A stretch of DNA of 55,480 nucleotides from an uncultured Acetatifactor sp. (lineage in GTDB: Bacteria > Bacillota > Clostridia > Lachnospirales > Lachnospiraceae), in NCBI GenBank assembly GCA_947627535.1, contig CANQWM010000016.1, forward strand, positions 1 through 55,480, written 5' to 3'. Position numbers and translations under genes: made by a program. The notes below the pieces were generated by a model, which was given only the letters and a program-made list of their open reading frames with translations, was not told where the DNA came from and did not search any database. Shown in pieces: positions 1 through 7,894 of the stretch; position 1 is the stretch's first letter, and every line of letters starts with the position of its first letter.

Positions 1-786
1 GACTATACGGTTTTGTCCGTTCCGACGCCGCATATCCACAATGGGGATGATGAAAAATCCTGTGCTGCCGCTCGCCGGATCAATGAATCCACTGCAAAGC
101 TGTGTGCGGAGCATCCGGAAAAATTTGCGTTTGCCGCTGTCCTCCCGCTACCCTGTGTGGACGGCGCCATAGAGGAAACAACCTACGCAATAGACACGCT
201 CGGCGCTGTCGGCGTCAAGGTGGTGACAAACAGTAATGGGGTATATTTAGGCGATCCTTCCTTTGATCCGCTGATGGAAGAACTGGACCGCAGAAACGCG
301 CTGGTCATCATTCACCCCTGCCGCGCAAGGCAGCGCCCGGAAAATGTCATTACCGGCAAGGTAGCGGCTCTCTATGAATATCCGACTGATACCACAAGAG
401 CAGTCTTAAATATGATCGCGCACCGCATTATGACAAGGTTTCCGAACATTCGGTTTGTGGTGCCGCATACCGGTTCTTTCCTGCCTTATATGCTTCAGCG
501 GTTTACGGGTGTTTCCGGCATCCTTGCATCTATGGGCATGATGGAAACGGTGGATGCGAAGGAAGAATTTAAGCATCTTTATTTCGATATCGCAGGAGAT
601 CCCGAACCTGTAGCACTCGATATGCTGCGGATGGTGGCGGATGACAGACACATCGTTTACGGGAGTGATTTTCCACATTCGCCCGCAAAAGTGATCATAG
701 CGAAGAAAAAGCATTTTGAAAGTAATGAGAAGTATGCCGGACTGGTCAATCAAATTTATAGTGCGAATGCAGCCGGGCTTTTATAG
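1..786 (+). CDS. amidohydrolase family protein (ACMSD-like), 5' end outside window
   Basis: The reading frame is open from the first base, so the gene starts upstream and about 262 codons of its C-terminal part are present. The protein has the late motifs of the amidohydrolase-2/ACMSD family (TIM-barrel metal-dependent decarboxylases or hydrolases): LVIIHP, VVPHTGSFLPY and YGSDFPH, which supply the His, His and Asp metal or catalytic ligands. The N-terminal HxH motif would lie outside the window. Family members decarboxylate or hydrolyse small aromatic or cyclic carboxylic acids; the substrate cannot be read here. It is followed by two aldo/keto reductases and two flavoproteins on the same strand, which suggests a small-molecule redox or degradation locus. 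Confident on family, not on substrate. Confidence 0.85.
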   Translation, partial: DYTVLSVPTPHIHNGDDEKSCAAARRINESTAKLCAEHPEKFAFAAVLPLPCVDGAIEETTYAIDTLGAVGVKVVTNSNGVYLGDPSFDPLMEELDRRNALVIIHPCRARQRPENVITGKVAALYEYPTDTTRAVLNMIAHRIMTRFPNIRFVVPHTGSFLPYMLQRFTGVSGILASMGMMETVDAKEEFKHLYFDIAGDPEPVALDMLRMVADDRHIVYGSDFPHSPAKVIIAKKKHFESNEKYAGLVNQIYSANAAGLL

Positions 787-870
787 GACTGATCATTTGA
801 TGTCTGCTTACTGTTTCATACGAAGAAAAGGATTCTAAATAAAATGAAAGGACTGTAGAGGTATATTACA

Positions 871-1815
871 ATGACACAGGAAAACAAAACAATGCCCAAA
901 ATCGCAATGGGCGCATGGGCCTGGGGCAACGACGGAACCTTTGGAGGAGCTCTTGGCGCAGACGAGCTTCGTCCGATCTTTGACGCTGCAATGAACGCAG
1001 GACTGAATCTCTGGGATACGGCGTTTGTCTATGGCATGGGCACGTCGGAGAAAACGCTGGGCGGGTTTTTACGCACTGTGCCGAGAGAGAGCTACTATAT
1101 CTCGGCGAAGTTTACCCCTCAATGTGCGAATCCGAAAGCGGAAAATGCAGTTGTGGAAATGTTCAACACCAGCGCGGAATTGCTTGGGACTGATTATATG
1201 GATTTCTATTGGATCCACAATCCGGTAGGCGCTCCGAAGTGGGTAACAGAACTGATTCCCCTTGCAAAGAGCGGAAAGATAGGAAAAATAGGACTGTCCA
1301 ATCATAATCTCGCAGAGATCAAGGAGGCAGCGGAGATTTTGGCAAAGGAAGGACTGAAGATTTCAGCGATACAGAATCATTTTAGTATTTTGAACCGTTC
1401 CTCTGAGGACTCAGGCATTCTGGATTACTGTAGGGAAAATGATATTACGTTCTTTGCCTATATGGTATTGGAGCAGGGAGCATTGTCCGGCAAATATGAT
1501 ACGGCTCATCCGCTTCCGGCAGATTCCGAAAGAGGAAGAACCTATAATCCTCTCCTGCCGCAGATTGAAAAAATCGTAGCTGTTATGAAAGACATTGCTG
1601 ATTCTCATGGCGTAAAGGTTGCACAGATCCCTGTGGCATGGGCAATCGCAAAAGGCACGCTTCCGATCATCGGCGTGACGAAGGTCGCGCAGGTCGAGGA
1701 TGCGGCGAAAGCGGCGGCTGTGGAGCTGACTGCCGATGAGATTGGGACGCTTGAGTCTGTCGCTGATGAGATGAAACTGAATGTGATCCGTGGCTGGGAG
1801 AAAGAAATGAAGTAG
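871..1815 (+). CDS. aldo/keto reductase
   Basis: 314 aa, the usual length of an aldo/keto reductase: an NAD(P)H-dependent (beta/alpha)8 barrel that interconverts carbonyls and alcohols in the cytoplasm. The catalytic tetrad is visible as D49 and Y54 (in DTAFVYG), K80 (SAKFT) and H116 (YWIHNP). The C-terminal LPIIGVTKVAQVEDA matches the cofactor-phosphate binding strand of the family. The ATG at 871 follows AGAGG at a normal distance; an in-frame ATG lies seven codons later. The gene is 15 bp upstream of a second aldo/keto reductase and both are probably cotranscribed. The substrate is unknown. Confidence 0.92.
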   Translation: MTQENKTMPKIAMGAWAWGNDGTFGGALGADELRPIFDAAMNAGLNLWDTAFVYGMGTSEKTLGGFLRTVPRESYYISAKFTPQCANPKAENAVVEMFNTSAELLGTDYMDFYWIHNPVGAPKWVTELIPLAKSGKIGKIGLSNHNLAEIKEAAEILAKEGLKISAIQNHFSILNRSSEDSGILDYCRENDITFFAYMVLEQGALSGKYDTAHPLPADSERGRTYNPLLPQIEKIVAVMKDIADSHGVKVAQIPVAWAIAKGTLPIIGVTKVAQVEDAAKAAAVELTADEIGTLESVADEMKLNVIRGWEKEMK

Positions 1816-1830
1816 AAGGAAGGACAAATT

Positions 1831-2946
1831 ATGGCGGACTATTTTGGAAAAGAAACACCGAAGCTGGGCTTCGGACTGATGCGGCTGCCGCAGAAAATGC
1901 TCGGCACCGACATTGAGCAGGTCAAAAAGATGGTGGATCTGTTCATGGAGGCGGGATTTACATACTTTGACACCGCTTTCGTTTACGGCTCCTCCGAGCA
2001 GGACATCAAAAAAGCGCTGGTTGACCGCTATTCGAGGGAATCTTACACCCTTGCCACGAAGCTTAACGCTTTTATGATGGCTCCCAATGAGAAAGCGGCA
2101 CAGGGACAGTTTTATAAAAGCCTGGAACGTACAGGGGCAGGATATTTTGACTATTATCTGCTGCATGCGCTCATGGAGAACAATTATAAAAAGTACGATC
2201 AATACCATATCTGGGACTTTGTAAGGAAAAGGAAAGAGGAAGGACTGATCCGGCACTTCGGTTTTTCTTTCCATGCCGGTCCGCAGCTTCTCGACCGTCT
2301 GCTTACCGAACATCCGGAGGTTGACTTTGTTCAACTGCAGATCAACTATGCCGACTGGAACGATCCGAATGTATCGTCCCGTGCAAACTATGAGGTTGCG
2401 AGGAAACACGGAAAATCCATTACCGTTATGGAACCGGTGAAAGGCGGCAAGCTTGCGAACCCTCCGGCGGCGGTCAAAAAGCTGTTTCAGGAGTACGCTC
2501 CCAACATGTCGCCGGCTTCGTGGGCGATCCGGTTTGTGGCAAGTCTGGACGGGATTATTACTGTGCTTTCGGGAATGTCCAGTGTGGCACAGATGGAAGA
2601 TAACCTTTCCTATATGAAGAATTTTCAGCCGTTGAATGAAGAAGAACAGAAGATCATCCGGCAGGCGCAGAAGATTCTCGGCAGCTCGGCGGAAATTCCG
2701 TGTACGGCGTGTCACTATTGCACGGACGGATGCCCGAAACAGATCCAGATCCCCGATATTTTTGCAGCGGCAAATTTACAGATTGGAAACGGGCAGACAG
2801 CGCAGGCGAAAGAGCGTTACGCCAGCATACCGGAGGGACACCGTGCCATAGACTGCATCGGATGTAAACAGTGCGAACGTGCCTGCCCGCAGCACCTGAA
2901 GATTACGGATTATCTGAAACAGTGCAGTGACATATTTGGCGCATAG
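1831..2946 (+). CDS. aldo/keto reductase with C-terminal 4Fe-4S ferredoxin domain
   Basis: 371 aa. Residues 1 to about 275 form an aldo/keto reductase barrel with catalytic D47, Y52, K77 and H112. The C-terminal 95 residues hold two CxxCxxCxxxC clusters (C291, C294, C297, C301 and C342, C345, C348, C352), as in 2x4Fe-4S ferredoxins. This architecture is common in anaerobes and allows electron exchange with ferredoxin or flavodoxin instead of, or besides, NAD(P)H. The start ATG is preceded by AAGGAAGGAC. A flavodoxin gene lies 51 bp downstream, a possible electron partner. The reaction in vivo is not predictable from sequence. Confidence 0.93.
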   Translation: MADYFGKETPKLGFGLMRLPQKMLGTDIEQVKKMVDLFMEAGFTYFDTAFVYGSSEQDIKKALVDRYSRESYTLATKLNAFMMAPNEKAAQGQFYKSLERTGAGYFDYYLLHALMENNYKKYDQYHIWDFVRKRKEEGLIRHFGFSFHAGPQLLDRLLTEHPEVDFVQLQINYADWNDPNVSSRANYEVARKHGKSITVMEPVKGGKLANPPAAVKKLFQEYAPNMSPASWAIRFVASLDGIITVLSGMSSVAQMEDNLSYMKNFQPLNEEEQKIIRQAQKILGSSAEIPCTACHYCTDGCPKQIQIPDIFAAANLQIGNGQTAQAKERYASIPEGHRAIDCIGCKQCERACPQHLKITDYLKQCSDIFGA

Positions 2947-2997
2947 AGTGAAAAAGAAAAATATGAAAAAATAAAATGAAAACAGGAGGAAACAGAC

Positions 2998-3474
2998 ATG
3001 AGTAAAACATTGGTAGCTTATTTTTCGGCAAGCGGGACGACCGCAAAGGCAGCAAAGAATCTTGCAGAGGCAGCAGGCGCGGATCTGTATGAGATTAAGC
3101 CCGCCGTGCCTTACACCCAGGCGGACTTAAACTGGATGGATAAGAAGTCACGCAGTTCTGTGGAGATGAATGACAAATCCAGCCGTCCGGCGCTGGCGGA
3201 CCAGGACGCCGACATCAGCGCTTATAATACGATCCTGCTGGGGTTCCCCATCTGGTGGTATGTGGCGCCGACGATCATCAACAGTTTTCTGGAAAGCTAT
3301 GATTTTTCCGGAAAGAAGATCGTATTGTTCGCCACCTCCGGCGGCAGCGGGTTTGGAAAAGCAGTGGACGGATTAAAAGGCTCGGTAGCGGCAGATACGT
3401 TAATCACGGAGGGCAAGATATTGAACGGTAATCCTTCTACAGACGAATTGAAAGCGTGGGTGAATACATTATGA
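2998..3474 (+). CDS. flavodoxin
   Basis: 158 aa cytoplasmic flavodoxin. The N-terminal FMN phosphate-binding loop reads FSASGTTAKAA directly after the first beta strand; the middle has LLGFPIWWYVAPTIINSFLE (isoalloxazine-stacking aromatic residues) and then the ATSGGSGFGKA loop. It carries one- or two-electron traffic between redox enzymes and fits beside the ferredoxin-type aldo/keto reductase upstream. A strong AGGAGG lies before the ATG. Its stop overlaps the start of the next flavoprotein gene (ATGA), indicating translational coupling. Confidence 0.93.
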   Translation: MSKTLVAYFSASGTTAKAAKNLAEAAGADLYEIKPAVPYTQADLNWMDKKSRSSVEMNDKSSRPALADQDADISAYNTILLGFPIWWYVAPTIINSFLESYDFSGKKIVLFATSGGSGFGKAVDGLKGSVAADTLITEGKILNGNPSTDELKAWVNTL

Positions 3475-4010
3475 AGATTGTAATATTAGAAGGCAGTCCC
3501 AACAAAAACGGGTCTTCCAATATGCTGGCGGGGCAATTCCGCAAAGGAGCGGAGGAAGCGGGACACAGCGTACAGGTGATCGATGCCGCCCATGCCGATA
3601 TCCACCCATGCATCGGCTGTATCCATTGTGGGTATGAGGGACCATGCGTGCAAAAAGACGATGTAAATGAGATCAGGCAAAAAATACTGGACGCGGACAT
3701 GATGGTGTTTGTGACGCCGCTTTATTATTACGGAATGAGCGCCCAGCTTAAAACACTGGTCGACCGGTTCTGTGCTTTTAACAGCAGCATCCAGAGAAAG
3801 CATATGAAGTCGGCGCTTCTGGCTGTGGCATGGAATAACGACACATGGACGTTTGAGGCGCTGGAATCGCATTATGACACGCTGGTGCGGTATCTGAACC
3901 TGAAAGATAAGGGAAGGGTATTGGGAAAAGGCTGCGGCACGCCGGAAATGACAGGACGCTCTATCTATTTACAGGCGGCATATAATCTTGGAAGGAATTT
4001 AAAGAATTGA
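3471..4010 (+). CDS. NAD(P)H-dependent FMN reductase-like flavoprotein
   Basis: 179 aa from the ATG at 3471, chosen because it overlaps the preceding stop as ATGA and begins at the first beta strand (MKIVILEGSPNKNGSS). That loop binds the FMN phosphate. The segment with HPCIGCIHCGYEGPC and VFVTPLYYYGMSAQLK is typical of the flavodoxin-fold NADPH-dependent FMN reductase family (iron-sulfur flavoprotein-like). The cysteines C-x2-C-x5-C might hold an Fe-S cluster, but spacing alone does not prove it. Last intact gene of the redox group; an alcohol dehydrogenase remnant follows directly. Confidence 0.88.
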   Translation: MKIVILEGSPNKNGSSNMLAGQFRKGAEEAGHSVQVIDAAHADIHPCIGCIHCGYEGPCVQKDDVNEIRQKILDADMMVFVTPLYYYGMSAQLKTLVDRFCAFNSSIQRKHMKSALLAVAWNNDTWTFEALESHYDTLVRYLNLKDKGRVLGKGCGTPEMTGRSIYLQAAYNLGRNLKN

Positions 4011-4380
4011 TTTTTCTGCTAAAAACCATTGAGCTGGTAGCGAAGTATCTGCCCCGCGCCGTTGCGGACGGAGACAACAGGGAAGTCCGCGAGATGATGG
4101 CATAGGCGAATACATTTGCCGAATACTACATGATGTGTACCTCCGCCCATACCATGGAACACATGATGGGAAACTTTCACGACAATCTGGTACATGGAGC
4201 CGGACTGATGAAATTGCCCATGCTTACTACGGTTTCTTCGCTGGCCGCAAGGCTGCTGAGGAGCCGGGTGATTTTTTTACCGTCAGCTTCTATCCTGAAC
4301 AGTACCGTCAGGCATTGGTACTGTTAGGTTCGGTTTCCGGCAGGAATTGGGATAAGGTAAAAATGGCGGGATTGACGCCA
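4007..4380 (+). pseudogene. remnant of iron-containing alcohol dehydrogenase
   Basis: Only the C-terminal half of a Fe-ADH survives. In frame 2 it reads ELVAKYLPRAVADGD, then an in-frame TAG at 4103-4105, then HTMEHMMGNFHDNLVHGAGL, which is the family's iron-ligand region (HxxxH...H pattern). Near 4205 the reading shifts one frame to DEIAHAYYGFFAGRKAAEEP, the next conserved segment. The N-terminal NAD-binding half is missing because its place is taken by the end of the FMN reductase gene. A truncation, a nonsense codon and a frameshift together make this a dead gene. The end is approximate, since similarity fades after 4330. Confidence 0.8.
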
Positions 4381-4984
4381 AAATCATTAAATGGTGCAAT
4401 CACTTTTTGTGAAGCAAAAGTAACTTTGCTCTGTAAAAAGATTTACAGACAGGATATGGATATCCCTGCCATTTCTATTTACGTTTCAGTTGGAATATGG
4501 AATATATCAGAGATAAATAGCTTATGGCCTTTTTTCCTTAAAATTTTTGAAAGCATTTCAGTCAGTTCTTTCTGCCCTGTCCATGATATGTTATAATACT
4601 TGGCAATGACAACACCGCATAAAGCATGACAACAACATTAGCGGTGTGGCGGTAATTAGAAATCCAAAATGTAAGACCAAATGCCCGTTTCCGGCGGCTG
4701 GAATGTGTCAGCTGTATCGAAGACGGGCACTTTATTTTGACCGGCTTATGCGGGAGCGTTTGTTCCTGCAATCGTACTGAACATAAACTGCTATACTACA
4801 ATTCACGTTATCGCTGAGTGATAAATCACTGGGGCGTTTTCTATTCAATATGGACGGAGATTTAAGGAGTAACATTCGATCAGCCGTCTTAACGGACAGT
4901 AGATTTCTTCACATTTGGGTAGTATAATGTTGATTGTCGAGTGGGCTGCTGTTTGACAAATCAGTATTGATGGTGGTACACATT
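4381..4984. other. gene-poor, hairpin-rich stretch
   Basis: About 600 bases with no convincing gene. It is A+T-rich and holds three adjacent hairpins (4413-4465), a further inverted repeat (TGCCCGT at 4682-4688 with ACGGGCA at 4723-4729, followed by a T-rich tail), and TATAAT boxes at 4592 and 4923 without good -35 elements. A short protein-like frame around 4660-4780 has several cysteines but no start and no recognised family. Probably decayed DNA left by a past insertion or deletion. Confidence 0.5.
4413..4465. repeat. three back-to-back hairpins
   Basis: Hairpin 1 (4413-4430) pairs AGCAAAAGT with ACTTTGCT with one bulged A. Hairpin 2 (4431-4448) is perfect: CTGTAAA and TTTACAG around AAGA. 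Hairpin 3 (4452-4465) is perfect: GGATAT and ATATCC around GG. There is almost no spacing between them. No T-run follows, so this is not an obvious terminator. Confidence 0.55.
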
Positions 4985-5149
4985 ATGGTAAGAACGATTG
5001 TTTCCATCGTCATTATGCTTATTTCGGCTTTGGTGGGGATTTTTGTAGGGTCGGCAATGAACGGAGCGGAGATATTTGGCATTATCTTTTCTATGATCGC
5101 AGGGTTTTCCTGTACGATCCATGCCATTGAGAGCAAAAAGGATAAATGA
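4985..5149 (+). CDS. small hypothetical membrane protein
   Basis: 54 aa if started at the ATG at 4985; ATG 4970 and TTG 4934 are alternatives in the same frame. The ATG at 4985 has a weak GGTGG about eight bases upstream. Two hydrophobic stretches (VRTIVSIVIMLISALVGIFV and GIIFSMIAGFSCTI) would make two membrane helices, with a charged tail ESKKDK at the cytoplasmic side. I do not recognise the family. It lies between decayed DNA and a glycoside hydrolase gene. It may be a genuine small membrane protein or a remnant. Confidence 0.4.
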   Translation: MVRTIVSIVIMLISALVGIFVGSAMNGAEIFGIIFSMIAGFSCTIHAIESKKDK

Positions 5150-5217
5150 CAAATTCTCTTTTTCTCGAAATGAAGCAATATTTGCGGTATAATCAAAAAA
5201 ATTTGGGAGGAGCTGCG

Positions 5218-6717
5218 ATGAAGTACACTGAATCGGTCGAAAAATGGGGTGTGTTTGAATTTTGCTGCGAGGGGCTTACGGCGGGGAATCCTTATACGGA
5301 TTATCATATTACCGCCACATTTGAGGGCGCGCATGAGTGTAAAACCGTTGCGGGTTTTTACGACGGCGGGGTTTATAAAGTGCGGTTTATGCCGTCGTAT
5401 GAGGGAGTTTACCGCTTTACGGTATCAGGAAATTTTTCCGATGAAAGTTTTTCCGGACAGTTTTCTGTAACTGCTCCCGGCCCCGGAAATCATGGTCCTG
5501 TCAGGGTTTGCAACACGTTTCACTTCGCTTACGCCGACGGCACGCCATACTACCCGGTCGGCACGACCTGTTATGTCTGGGAACTGCAAAGCGATGCGCT
5601 GGTTGCCCAGACACTCGACACGCTGGGCCGTATGCCATTCAATAAAATCCGTTTCTGCGTGTTTCCCAAAAGCTACTGTTACAATGCCCGCGAGCCCCGG
5701 TCATACCCCTATGAAGGAACCCCGGTCGACGGAAAGTTAGTGCATGAGGATAATATCTGGGACTTCGGCCCCGATTCCGAGGGCAACCATTGGGATTTTT
5801 CGCGCTTTTGTCCGGAGCATTTCCGGCAGATCGAAAAGTGCATTTTAGAGCTTCAGCGGCTGGGAATAGAAGCGGATCTCATCCTTTTCCACCCCTACGA
5901 CCGCTGGGGATTTTCGACAATGACCGCCGAACAGAACGAGCTTTATCTGCGGTATGCTGCGGCAAGATTTTCAGCTTACCGCAACGTATGGTGGTCTTTT
6001 GCGAACGAGTATGACTTTATAAAGGGCAGGACAGTTGACGATTGGGAGCGCTTTGCCAAGATCATCCTGGAGGGCGACCCATATGGTCACCTTCGCTCGA
6101 TTCACAACGGCGTACAGTTTTACGACCACTCTCGGCCCTGGATCACGCACTGCAGCGTCCAGCGTACGCCGGAGGGAACCGCGGATTGGCGAAAAACCTA
6201 TCAGAAACCTGTGGTCATCGACGAGATGCAGTACGAGGGCAATATTTCGTTCGCGTGGGGCAACATTTCCGCGCAGGAGCTTACAAGGCGGTTCTGGGAG
6301 GCGCTTTGCCGCGGCGGCTACGGCGGACATGGCGAGACTTATATCGGCGATAATCTCTGGTGGGCGCATGGTGGAGAGCTGAAGGGCGAAAGTCCCGCAA
6401 GAATCGCGTTTCTGCGCAGGATTTTGGAGGACGCCCCGGCGGGAGGTTTTAAGCCCAAGGCCATGGAATGGGACGAGATCTGCGTTGTGTCGGAGGATGA
6501 AAAGCTGGAAAAGGAGACGGGCTATCACCTGTTTTACTATGGAATCAACCGTCCGGCTTTTCGGTGGTATCACATAGATGACGAGAATATTTATTGCGTT
6601 GAAGTGATCGATACCTGGAACATGACCGTCACAAAAGCCGGTGAGTTTAAGGGCAGGTTCCGGGTGGACCTGCCGGGGAGGGAATATATGGCGGTGAGGA
6701 TCCGGCGCGTGGAGTGA
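5218..6717 (+). CDS. DUF5060/DUF4038/DUF5605 glycoside hydrolase-like protein
   Basis: 499 aa from the ATG at 5218, preceded by GGGAGGAG; the frame is open further upstream but without a ribosome binding site. Residues 1-90 are a beta-sandwich of the DUF5060 type (starts KWGVFEF). A TIM barrel follows, like DUF4038/apiosidase-like enzymes (VGTTCYVWELQ, ILFHPYDRWGF, WWSFANEYDF with a likely acid/base Glu, KPVVIDEMQYEG with a likely nucleophile Glu). A C-terminal DUF5605-like beta domain ends the protein. There is no signal peptide, so it acts on imported oligosaccharides. Substrate unknown; pectin- or hemicellulose-derived sugars would fit related families. Confidence 0.83.
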   Translation: MKYTESVEKWGVFEFCCEGLTAGNPYTDYHITATFEGAHECKTVAGFYDGGVYKVRFMPSYEGVYRFTVSGNFSDESFSGQFSVTAPGPGNHGPVRVCNTFHFAYADGTPYYPVGTTCYVWELQSDALVAQTLDTLGRMPFNKIRFCVFPKSYCYNAREPRSYPYEGTPVDGKLVHEDNIWDFGPDSEGNHWDFSRFCPEHFRQIEKCILELQRLGIEADLILFHPYDRWGFSTMTAEQNELYLRYAAARFSAYRNVWWSFANEYDFIKGRTVDDWERFAKIILEGDPYGHLRSIHNGVQFYDHSRPWITHCSVQRTPEGTADWRKTYQKPVVIDEMQYEGNISFAWGNISAQELTRRFWEALCRGGYGGHGETYIGDNLWWAHGGELKGESPARIAFLRRILEDAPAGGFKPKAMEWDEICVVSEDEKLEKETGYHLFYYGINRPAFRWYHIDDENIYCVEVIDTWNMTVTKAGEFKGRFRVDLPGREYMAVRIRRVE

Positions 6718-6841
6718 GCCGAGAGCAGCGTTTGCGGAGTGGACATTCACAGCGGAAGGTAATGGAAGAAAATCTAGCCGATTTTTGAGATTTGTTTGCT
6801 GTAAGCCGGATCGGAACAGCCTTTTGAAGGAGACAATTTAC

Positions 6842-7555
6842 ATGAAAATTCCAAAAATGATATTATTTGATTATGGCCAGACATTGATCGCAGAACAGAA
6901 ATTTGACGGGGTAAAGGGAACGGAGGCTGTCTTATCGTACGCTGTAAAGAATAAATATCATTTGTCGGCAGAGCAGGTGCAGGCCAGGGCAAATGAGATC
7001 AAACAGGAGTTAGGAAGGTTTGATCCTGAAAAAAGGCATTTGTTTCAGATCGAGATACCGAACACAATGTTCACGCCGTATCTTTATGAATCTCTGGGAA
7101 TTGAAGTTGCATTGAGCAATTCTGAAATTGATACCGTATTCTGGAACGCCGCCGCTCCGGGAACGCCGACAGAGGGAATAGAACACTTTCTCGAAATGGT
7201 AGGAAACAAGGGCATCCGCACAGGCGTTATCAGCAATATTTCCTATGCGCCTTCTGTAGTTGCGGAGCGTATCAATCGACTGCTTCCGACGAATACTTTT
7301 GAATTTATCATTACATCAAGTAATTTCATGTTTCGCAAGCCAAACAGAAGAATCTTTGACCTGGCATTGGAAAAAGCCGAATTGCAGGCGGATGAAGTCT
7401 GGTATATCGGAGATCAGTACGAATGCGATGTGAAAGGTTCCTTAAATGCCGGACTGTTTCCGGTCTGGTATATCGGGGCGATAGATCTGCCATACACAGA
7501 AGATAAAAGCATTCTGACAGCAAAAACATGGAGTGAGATAGAGCGGTATCTGTGA
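6842..7555 (+). CDS. HAD family hydrolase
   Basis: 237 aa from the ATG at 6842, chosen over upstream in-frame codons because GAAGGAG precedes it. The haloacid-dehalogenase fold motifs are present: motif I FDYGQTL (D10), motif II VISNIS, motif III Lys in FRKPNRRIF, motif IV YIGDQYECDVKG. In motif I the second acidic residue of the phosphatase signature DxD is Gly, as in dehalogenase-type or non-phosphatase members, so a phosphatase role is uncertain. Stand-alone gene with its own terminator hairpin about 90 bases downstream. Cytoplasmic; substrate unknown. Confidence 0.85.
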   Translation: MKIPKMILFDYGQTLIAEQKFDGVKGTEAVLSYAVKNKYHLSAEQVQARANEIKQELGRFDPEKRHLFQIEIPNTMFTPYLYESLGIEVALSNSEIDTVFWNAAAPGTPTEGIEHFLEMVGNKGIRTGVISNISYAPSVVAERINRLLPTNTFEFIITSSNFMFRKPNRRIFDLALEKAELQADEVWYIGDQYECDVKGSLNAGLFPVWYIGAIDLPYTEDKSILTAKTWSEIERYL

Positions 7556-7648
7556 TGTGAAAAAGGGTTGACAATCCCATCGGAATGGTTATGCTGAAAG
7601 GAAGGAGCAACGGCCCACAAGGTGGGTTGACCGGATGTGATAGAAATT

Positions 7649-7686
7649 CCACCCCATTGCCGATCAAAGTTTAGGGGTGGTTTTTC
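7649..7686 (+). terminator. rho-independent terminator
   Basis: CCACCCC (7649-7655) pairs with GGGGTGG (7674-7680), followed by TTTTTCT. It lies 94 bases after the HAD gene. A smaller hairpin CCCAC/GTGGG sits just upstream at 7614-7626. Confidence 0.75.
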
Positions 7687-7894
7687 TATGTAGGGCTACT
7701 TACAAAAAGAAAAAATTTTTCACCCTGACAATTACTGACAGAATAAAAAATATCGAAAAATTAAAATAGAGTAAAACGCTTGCGTTCCGGGTTCTGGCAT
7801 GAGAGAATATGGAACAAACGAGTCAGATCTTCGATAACTGTAAGGGAAAGAAAACCTGCATTGGAAATGATTTAGGCAGGAGAAGTGTGAAAAT
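7687..7894. other. intergenic region upstream of sensor kinase
   Basis: A+T-rich, no gene. It contains the tandem motif CTGACAATTA/CTGACAGAAT near 7728-7747 (10-base period) and ends with AGGAG before the kinase start. No confident promoter could be picked. Confidence 0.4.

Noticed and set aside
4135..4596. Apparent 153-codon gene
   Set aside because: Its N-terminal part is the shifted frame of the alcohol dehydrogenase remnant; the rest has no similarity or start signal.
4660..4782. Cysteine-rich protein-like frame ending in RERLFLQSY
   Set aside because: No start codon with ribosome binding site, a stop a few codons upstream, and no family; too weak to call.
7728..7747. CTGACAATTA/CTGACAGAAT as a second LytTR site
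   Set aside because: The period is 10 bp, not about 20-22, and the motif differs from the repeat at 9933-9965.
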